The notes below the pieces were generated by a model. The model was not told where the DNA came from. It saw nothing but the letters and a program-made list of their open reading frames with translations, and made no database searches. The position numbers and the translations under genes are program-made. Shown in pieces: positions 62,232 to 64,000 of a DNA stretch of 64,000 nt; within the stretch, counting starts at the first letter, position 1; every line of letters begins with the position of its first letter. Source of the DNA: Paenibacillus albiflavus (GTDB lineage Bacteria > Bacillota > Bacilli > Paenibacillales > NBRC-103111); contig NZ_SKFG01000027.1 in NCBI RefSeq assembly GCF_004344915.1, positions 1-64,000 on the forward strand, written 5' to 3'.

Positions 62232-62363
62232 TTATGTAAAGATCAACAGCAGAACGACGAGAATAAGGAATGCCCCCACGATGGAGCTTGTCCATATGAT
62301 GGCTTTCTTGTTAACTTCGTTCTGTTTTTTGTGCACCATATTTGTTTTTTTAACTTTGCTCAT
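62232..62363 (-). CDS. 43-residue single-pass membrane protein
   Basis: Reads MSKVKKTNMVHKKQNEVNKK, then one helix AIIWTSSIVGAFLILVVLLL and a stop. AAAGGGTGA lies 5 nt before the ATG at 62363. Convergent with the L,D-transpeptidase gene. Family not recognised. Confidence 0.65.
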   Translation of the reverse strand: MSKVKKTNMVHKKQNEVNKKAIIWTSSIVGAFLILVVLLLIFT

Positions 62364-62499
62364 AGAAATCACCCTTTCTATAGATCGCGTTGTATCCTCA
62401 TTATAGCAAATTGACATAAAGTTTTGAGAAAATATTTTGCATTCAAACAAAGAAACAGATAAACTGTCTTGTAGAGTCTAGCGAATGGGAGTGGACAGC

Positions 62500-63603
62500 A
62501 TGAGTGCGTTTTATAAAAATTTTGTTAAAAAAATGTTGTTCCAACTTGATCCGGAAACAGCACATAATATAATCATAAATGGTTTAGGTACAACTGGTTC
62601 AATACCAGGCATATCTGGCATTCTAAGTGCGACATGGGGCGTTCATGAACATGAAGAATTAGTCGTTGACCTGTGGGGATTGCATTTTGCCAATCCGATT
62701 GGTTTGGCAGCTGGTTTAGATAAGAATGCACACGCCGTTAAAGGATTCTCTAGAATTGGCTTTGGCTTCATGGAGGTAGGGACCGTAACACCTAAATCGC
62801 AGCCTGGCAATGAGAAGCCGCGATCTTTTCGTTTACCGCAGGATGAAGCCTTGATTAATCGTATGGGCTTTAATAATCATGGCATAGAGCAAATGGCAGC
62901 TAATTTGCGCAAAGCGAAGCCATATTCAATTCCGGTCGTTGTGAATATCGGCAAGAACAAGGTAACTCCGAATGAGGATGCGCTAGAAGATTATCGCAGC
63001 TGTATTCGAGGTTTATATGAGCTTGCTGATTTATTTGAAGTGAATATATCTTCTCCGAATACGCCAGGACTGCGCAGCCTGCAGCATGGCGAAGAACTTA
63101 CGAAGCTGCTTCAGGCGGTAGTCGAGGAAAGAGATTTGCAGCAAGCGAAGTTCGGTGGTCATAGTAAAGCGATACTAGTGAAAATCGCACCTGATTTAAC
63201 GACAGAGGAACTTGAATCGACTGTTTCAAGTATAATAAAGTCTGGTGTTTCTGGGATCGTAGCTTCGAATACGACGATTACTCGTGACGGACTTACACAT
63301 CCGAATAGCAAAGAATCAGGTGGACTAAGTGGCAAGCCTTTAACACAAATGTCCACAGATATGATCCGCCGTGTTTATCAGATTACCGAGGGTAAGTTAC
63401 CGATTGTTGGAGTTGGCGGAGTTTTTACAGCAGCAGATGCTTATGAGAAAATTTTGGCAGGTGCAAGTCTCGTTGAAATCTACACTGCCCTTATCTATGA
63501 AGGACCGGCAATTAATAAAGCGATTAACGAAGGATTGCTAGCGCTTCTTAAAAAAGATGGCTTCACTCATATATCGCAAGCCGTTGGTGCAGGTGTCAAA
63601 TAG
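62500..63603 (+). CDS. pyrD: dihydroorotate dehydrogenase (quinone), class 2
   Basis: 367 residues. Oxidises dihydroorotate to orotate in pyrimidine synthesis, passing electrons to quinone. N-terminal amphipathic helix (FYKNFVKKMLFQLDPETAHN) marks class 2; FMN barrel with NPIGLAAGLDKNAHAV, the catalytic Ser in EVNISSPNTPGLR, and VGVGGVFTAADAYEKI. No pyrK or other pyr gene is adjacent. Start at ATG 62500 with GGGAG 8 nt upstream. Confidence 0.95.
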   Translation: MSAFYKNFVKKMLFQLDPETAHNIIINGLGTTGSIPGISGILSATWGVHEHEELVVDLWGLHFANPIGLAAGLDKNAHAVKGFSRIGFGFMEVGTVTPKSQPGNEKPRSFRLPQDEALINRMGFNNHGIEQMAANLRKAKPYSIPVVVNIGKNKVTPNEDALEDYRSCIRGLYELADLFEVNISSPNTPGLRSLQHGEELTKLLQAVVEERDLQQAKFGGHSKAILVKIAPDLTTEELESTVSSIIKSGVSGIVASNTTITRDGLTHPNSKESGGLSGKPLTQMSTDMIRRVYQITEGKLPIVGVGGVFTAADAYEKILAGASLVEIYTALIYEGPAINKAINEGLLALLKKDGFTHISQAVGAGVK

Positions 63604-63628
63604 ATTTGCCCATATCGGGGGTTAAACG

Positions 63629-64000
63629 ATGGACGGACGTGATTGGAAGAAATTCCTCTTCCCTTACGAGCAAGCAGTGGAAGAGTTAAAGATTAAATTC
63701 AAAACTTTGCGTGATGAGCTGCGCAATCGTGAAGAGTATTCATCGATTGAGTTTGTTACGGGAAGAATCAAGAAGGTATCCAGCATTCTAGGCAAAGCCA
63801 AGCGGCTTAATGTCCCTATGGATCAATTGGAAACAGGTATTGAGGATATTGCTGGTATTCGAATTATGTGCCAATTTGTAGAGGATATTCAGCGCATTGC
63901 GGAAATTATTAGCGCAAGACATGATATGAAAGTGATCTACGCCAAGGATTACATTACGAATAAGAAGGAAAGCGGTTACCGCTCCTACCATGTGATTGTC
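63629..64000 (+). CDS. small alarmone synthetase, RelA/SpoT synthetase domain (5' part; runs off the window)
   Basis: 124 codons from ATG 63629 to the edge. GTP pyrophosphokinase family of the YjbM/RelQ type, which makes (p)ppGpp. Visible segments: FVTGRIKKVSSILGKAKRL, IEDIAGIRIMCQFVEDIQRI (the conserved D-I-A-G-I-R) and KKESGYRSYHVIV. No TGS or ACT domain would fit the family size. GGGG 8 nt upstream. The synthetase active-site end lies outside the window. Confidence 0.92.
   Translation, partial: MDGRDWKKFLFPYEQAVEELKIKFKTLRDELRNREEYSSIEFVTGRIKKVSSILGKAKRLNVPMDQLETGIEDIAGIRIMCQFVEDIQRIAEIISARHDMKVIYAKDYITNKKESGYRSYHVIV

Overview
The window is a 64 kb piece of a Firmicutes chromosome, most likely from Paenibacillus or a close relative in Paenibacillaceae. 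The evidence is moderate GC, strong AGGAGG-type ribosome binding sites, frequent TTG and GTG starts, and typical Bacillales families (YtxH, DUF948, YitT, YugP, YesL, DUF1450, YvyF-like, sporulenol-type terpene enzymes). Almost all of it reads as ordinary core chromosome. I see no prophage, transposase, CRISPR array or plasmid gene.

Region 1-7.2 kb is the most accessory-looking part. It starts with the N-terminal 521 codons of a squalene-hopene/sporulenol cyclase, followed by a macrolide-type glycosyltransferase, a degenerate tRNA-like sequence with a terminator, a small zinc-ribbon protein, an SGNH hydrolase, a glycine-spaced pentapeptide-repeat protein, a nuclease-fold-like/winged-helix protein, a three-module palindromic repeat and a tRNA-Ala(GGC). 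From 7.3 to 20.8 kb are small membrane proteins, a VanZ protein, a TPR protein, KDPG aldolase, the selD-mnmH selenium operon, a DUF948-YtxH pair, BdbC, glutamate racemase, a universal stress protein, an M14 peptidase, an AI-2E-family permease and a HesB-like/DUF1450 pair. From 20.9 to 24.5 kb is a heterodimeric ABC exporter. It converges on a complete homogentisate operon (24.5-30.3 kb: hppD, flavin reductase, fumarylacetoacetase, hmgA, acyl-CoA synthetase) that would take 4-hydroxyphenylpyruvate from tyrosine to fumarate and acetoacetyl-CoA.

From 30.5 to 41.5 kb come MFS transporters, an RlmL/YpsC-type RNA methyltransferase, an O-methyltransferase, two CapA-type proteins flanking an FAH-domain enzyme, a DUF92 protein and oligoendopeptidase F. 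From 41.7 to 42.9 kb is a TerC protein under a yybP-ykoY manganese riboswitch with a near-perfect sigma-A promoter. From 43 to 53 kb are a nitroreductase, tetraprenyl-beta-curcumene synthase (the partner of the cyclase at the left edge), phosphofructokinase, a DUF4015 glycosidase-like protein, TatA, YitT, the CshA helicase, a YesL protein and a 6S RNA gene. From 53 to 64 kb are thiol peroxidase, a LysR regulator, a YugP protease, an MFS transporter, a ResA-like thioredoxin, citramalate synthase, DNA polymerase IV, a ferredoxin, an L,D-transpeptidase, PyrD and the start of a small alarmone synthetase.

No clearly new multi-gene system stands out. The most interesting signals are small: a repeated palindromic element with identical two-direct-plus-one-inverted architecture at two loci, an inverted repeat shared by two converging coding ends, the pentapeptide-repeat protein, a candidate nuclease-fold regulator, and a possible dual start on pepF.
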